A stretch of 64,000 nucleotides of DNA, from positions 7,146 to 71,145 of the forward strand of contig JBPRGG010000099.1 in the NCBI GenBank assembly GCA_051418075.1, written 5' to 3'. Below are positions 61,464 through 64,000 of this stretch, in pieces. The translations under genes were made by a program, and so were the position numbers. The notes under the pieces were generated by a model, which made no database searches, was not told the origin of the DNA, and was given only the letters and a program-made list of their open reading frames with translations. This stretch comes from JBPRGG01 sp051418075. GTDB taxonomy: Bacteria; Bacteroidota; Bacteroidia; Cytophagales; Cyclobacteriaceae. Position 1 is the stretch's first letter; each line of letters opens with the position of its first letter.

Positions 61464-62069
61464 TTAAATTTTCCGATATACCTTACGGTTAATGATTTGG
61501 ACTTTTCCCTTTTCTTCCAGCGATTTAATACTTCGGATTACAGTTTCTACCCTTAAACCTGTCATATCCGCAATTTGTTGCCGGGTAAAAGGAATTTCGT
61601 ACATGGTTCCAGCCTTTTGTTCCGCTGGTTTTTCAACTTTTAAGTGATCGATCAGGGATAAGATCCTGTGTTCAGGCGGATGACTGGCTAATTCCCTCAT
61701 GATCATTGATTTATACTGCAGCCTTTTACTAAGAATATAGGTGATCTTCCAGTGTATATCAAAATGCGCTTTGAGCAGATTGATCAACTGAGATTTGGGT
61801 AGCTTAAAAACCTGTGAGTCTTCTATGGCTACTGCATGACTGGGATAAGTAAAATCTGCGAATAAGGGAGGTTCTCCAAAGCTTTCCCCGGCATGAAATA
61901 TCCCCTGGGTGAACTCCTGCCCATCCGGACTATAATTCACCATTTTTACACTACCACAGATGATTTGCCAATAATACAAAGCATCATCACCTTCGATAAA
62001 CAGGATCTCATCTTTGGCAAAATGAGTTTCCCTGGCACCAAACTGACTTAAAATTTGCTCGTCGATCAT
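61464..62069 (-). CDS. Crp/Fnr-family transcriptional regulator
   Basis: 201 aa. The N-terminal cyclic-nucleotide-binding-like barrel (about 15-120) has FHAGESFGEPPLFADFTYPSHAVAIEDSQVFKLP. A dimer helix and the C-terminal winged helix (about 140-200: IPFTRQQIADMTGLRVETVIRSIKSLEEKGKVQI) follow. There is no cysteine cluster for an Fe-S centre, so it is unlikely to be a true FNR. The ligand is unknown. GGAGAG lies upstream of the ATG. It is divergent from the M90-type peptidase gene, with 118 bases between them. Confidence 0.92.
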   Translation of the reverse strand: MIDEQILSQFGARETHFAKDEILFIEGDDALYYWQIICGSVKMVNYSPDGQEFTQGIFHAGESFGEPPLFADFTYPSHAVAIEDSQVFKLPKSQLINLLKAHFDIHWKITYILSKRLQYKSMIMRELASHPPEHRILSLIDHLKVEKPAEQKAGTMYEIPFTRQQIADMTGLRVETVIRSIKSLEEKGKVQIINRKVYRKI

Positions 62070-62187
62070 GGTAATCTCTCCTGTATTAGAAATACATAAA
62101 ATATCCGAAATGTTTAAAGCTTAACGATGATAAATGCCTGTCCTGAACAAATCTTGAAGATTTATCTTATGCTTATAAAATCCATCC

Positions 62188-63072
62188 ATGTCAGTATTTA
62201 CAATATTAGGGTTCTTATTGATTGCCTTCCTGGTTTACTGGGCCTGGCAAAGCAACAGAGCCGTTTACAAAGTGCCTCAAAAATTTCCTGCTTCCTGGCG
62301 GGAATTGCTGCAAAAGCATGTCCATTTTTACCAAAACCTGGATCAAAAAGGGAAATCAAAATATGAAAAGAAGGTGAGAAATTTTCTCAGGCAGGTCCGG
62401 ATAACAGGAATCCGGACTGAGGTGAAAGATCTTGACCGACTGCTTACCGCCTCCAGTGCCGTTATTCCCTTGTTTGAATTTCCCCGCTGGAATTACACCT
62501 ACTTGGATGAAGTGTTACTTTATCCGGCCCATTTTGACCAGAACTTTTCCATGGAAAACCCTGAGCAGGTCATAACAGGAATGGTGGGCAGTGGTAGGAA
62601 TATGGAAGGGGTGATGATCCTCAGCCAAAAAGGGTTGCATCAGGGATTTGCTAATACTACTGATAAACATAATGTGGGGATCCATGAATTTACCCATATC
62701 CTGGACAAGCAGGATGGTGTGATAGATGGTGTTCCCGGGCAGCTAAATGATAAAAAATATGCTGAACCCTGGCTTAAACTGATGCACCGGGAGATGCAAA
62801 GGATCAGAAAAGGTAAAAGTGATATTGATGCTTATGCAGGAACCAACGAGCAGGAATTTCTGGCCGTGACCAGTGAATATTTTTTTGAACGTCCCAAACT
62901 GTTCAAAAAGAAACATCCTGAACTTTATAAAACGCTGAAAAAGGTGTATCACCAGGACATGGTAAAGATCCTGACTAAACCATTCAAAAAGCGAAAAAGG
63001 ATCGGTCGTAATGATCCCTGTCCTTGTGGTTCGGGAGAAAAATATAAGAAATGTTGTTTGAAAAGTGCATAG
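62188..63072 (+). CDS. M90 (MtfA-like) zinc peptidase with N-terminal membrane anchor and C-terminal SEC-C motif
   Basis: 294 aa. One hydrophobic helix (about 3-22) anchors the protein. The MtfA/M90 peptidase part (about 30-250) has the zinc motif H166-E167-x-x-H170 in HEFTHILDKQDG and EYFFERPKLF downstream, with the third ligand expected around the NEQEFLAVTSEYFFE segment. The C-terminus has RNDPCPCGSGEKYKKCC (274-290), a SEC-C zinc motif with C278, C280, C289 and C290. E. coli MtfA acts on the glucose regulator Mlc and has neither the anchor nor the SEC-C tail. The target here is unknown. Confidence 0.88.
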   Translation: MSVFTILGFLLIAFLVYWAWQSNRAVYKVPQKFPASWRELLQKHVHFYQNLDQKGKSKYEKKVRNFLRQVRITGIRTEVKDLDRLLTASSAVIPLFEFPRWNYTYLDEVLLYPAHFDQNFSMENPEQVITGMVGSGRNMEGVMILSQKGLHQGFANTTDKHNVGIHEFTHILDKQDGVIDGVPGQLNDKKYAEPWLKLMHREMQRIRKGKSDIDAYAGTNEQEFLAVTSEYFFERPKLFKKKHPELYKTLKKVYHQDMVKILTKPFKKRKRIGRNDPCPCGSGEKYKKCCLKSA

Positions 63073-63638
63073 GAGCACAGGAAATTTTTAAATTAAATAG
63101 TTTTTGGAATTGCATAAGTAAAATTGACTGACGGCATTTCAAAAAACATGCTGTCTTACGCTACCGCTCAGGTAAGTTCGTCATTTCGACATCAGGAAAA
63201 ATCTGTCGGAGCTAAGGTAGCTGGTTACTAAAAGCAGCAGCAGCTTGGGACCATAAAGATTATTCAATGCAGCTAATTGCATCCATATATCGCAAGTGTT
63301 TTTCACTCGTGCTATATGTTAAATGACCTTCAAAATAAGCCTTAATTAACTGGGTTGCTAGTTATATTTAGTTCGAAGCTCGAAGCTGGAAGCTGGAAGG
63401 AATATTTCTGGTTTCTGGTTTCTGGTGGTTGCGGGTTTTTGGAGGTTCAGCCAGCTCCGTGACCGTCATTGCGAAAGTTTTGCAGGGGCAGAGGGAAGGT
63501 AAAACCTGTGTCATTCCGTCTGTGAGATGCAAAAGGTTGTCTTAACAACGAATGCGCATTCTGCAAGACCGCATGATACTTTTTCCTTGGGTGGATTTCT
63601 GAACCGGTAGGGGAGCATCGACTTATTCAGATAGCTGG
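63073..63638. other. Decayed intergenic region with dispersed repeats
   Basis: 566 bases with no gene I can support. Visible elements: CTTAC/GTAAG hairpin (63155-63176), three copies of a GTCATT word in similar settings (63180, 63464, 63510), and two short heptanucleotide tandem arrays (separate entry). Words such as CGTCATTTCGAC resemble dispersed intergenic repeats I know from other Bacteroidota genomes, here degraded. It precedes a sulfatase remnant. Confidence 0.5.
63374..63425 (+). repeat. Two adjacent heptanucleotide tandem repeats
   Basis: Three full units of CGAAGCT/GGAAGCT plus a partial unit (63374-63401), then three perfect TTTCTGG units (63405-63425). Both units are 7 bases long and the arrays are almost touching. 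No coding frame crosses them convincingly. Confidence 0.7.
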
Positions 63639-64000
63639 TCAGACTCCGGGCCATTTCCTTAACCTTCTCAGGATGTTCGCGGTCAGATTATGCTGTTCCC
63701 CCAGGTCTTCTCCCAGGTGGAACAATTCAAAACTTTGATCAGCATGATAGTAGATCAATTTCCAGGCTCCTGTCTTATGGTGCTGTTGGACCCCATTAAA
63801 CAGGATATCCAAAGGATTACAGAGGCCTTTTGCATCTTTCGGGTATGGCTGGGATAGTTGTGCCACCACTTCAAGTGGTTGCACAACTGCAATAATGCTA
63901 TTGAATTCCCTGGTTATAAATTTCATAAGCTTAATAGATAAAACCCCCAGATAATTAATGCCATTTTGCTGTAAGTAATGGTTGAGTGTGGATTTTGAAT
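63590..64000 (-). pseudogene. Frameshifted sulfatase C-terminal fragment, open to the right edge
   Basis: On the minus strand one frame is open from the right edge to a stop at 63639. It contains AWKLIYYHADQSFELFHLGEDLGEQHNLT, the typical C-terminal strand pair of type I sulfatases. After that, the sulfatase-like continuation (PEKVKEMARSLTSYL, about 63615-63672) lies in a different frame, so a frameshift near 63675 is inferred. The upstream part (about 63780-63998) has YLQQNGINYLG, which resembles an N-terminal sulfatase stretch, suggesting an internal deletion. No catalytic CxPxR motif is in view. The remainder may lie outside the window. Confidence 0.6.

Noticed and set aside
1..64000. CRISPR arrays, insertion sequences, prophage genes, toxin-antitoxin or defence islands
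   Set aside because: I looked for regularly spaced direct repeats, transposase or integrase motifs and terminal repeats and saw none. The only tandem repeats are the short 7-base arrays near 63374.

Overview
The window is a chromosomal segment of a Bacteroidota bacterium, most likely Cytophagales-like. Four things point there. Several promoters fit the Bacteroidota form TTTG-N19-TAnnTTTG, and three of them are exact (upstream of tRNA-Tyr/tuf, rpsL and rplC). Most genes have A/T-rich starts without a clear Shine-Dalgarno sequence. A DUF3467 gene follows rpoC. The accessory genes (outer-membrane beta-barrel receptor, lipoprotein peptidases, sulfatase remnant, acyl-CoA carboxylase pieces) are typical of the phylum. 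The genus assignment is inference.

Layout. 1-13.9 kb holds mixed housekeeping genes: an MDR oxidoreductase, a LOG-like protein, a secreted GH2 beta-galactosidase, a cation/proton antiporter with an RCK-type tail, an ECF sigma factor with a small zinc anti-sigma factor, gmk and nadD, then pyrH-frr and a biotin carrier protein on the minus strand, and an M1 lipoprotein aminopeptidase. 14.0-27.6 kb is the tRNA-Tyr/Gly/Thr-tuf-tRNA-Trp-secE-nusG-rplKAJL-rpoBC block, ending in the DUF3467 gene. 27.6-31.0 kb is the str operon (rpsL-rpsG-fusA-rpsJ), closed by a strong terminator. 31.1-45.7 kb is the S10/spc/alpha cluster from rplC to rplQ, with a promoter at rplC, a second before rpsH, and a 15-bp-stem terminator after rplQ. 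rpmD (59 aa) and rpmJ (38 aa) are short genes inside this cluster. 45.7-63.1 kb holds carA, eno, a FtsB/DivIC-like protein, a small outer-membrane protein, an Ldh/MDH-type oxidoreductase, a Ppx/GppA phosphatase, the carboxyltransferase pccB, an L,D-transpeptidase lipoprotein, a GDP-mannose pyrophosphorylase, an alpha/beta hydrolase, a TonB-receptor-like barrel protein, a secreted amidohydrolase, a small membrane protein, a Crp-family regulator and an M90-type peptidase with a SEC-C tail. 63.1-64.0 kb is decayed DNA: heptanucleotide repeats, dispersed GTCATT motifs and a frameshifted sulfatase fragment open to the right edge.

How it works together. The central 31 kb encodes much of the translation and transcription machinery (EF-Tu, EF-G, IF-1, about 30 ribosomal proteins, the RNA polymerase alpha, beta and beta' subunits, NusG) plus the SecYE translocon and methionine aminopeptidase. 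The flanks supply nucleotide and NAD precursors, glycolysis, carboxylase subunits and envelope functions. I saw no CRISPR array, prophage, insertion sequence, toxin-antitoxin pair or defence island, and I do not think the window holds a new multi-gene system. The least explained signals are non-coding: the chain of hairpins between rplL and rpoB with a related hairpin before rpoC, the hairpins between tuf and tRNA-Trp, and the terminator plus promoter that detach rpsJ from the S10 operon.
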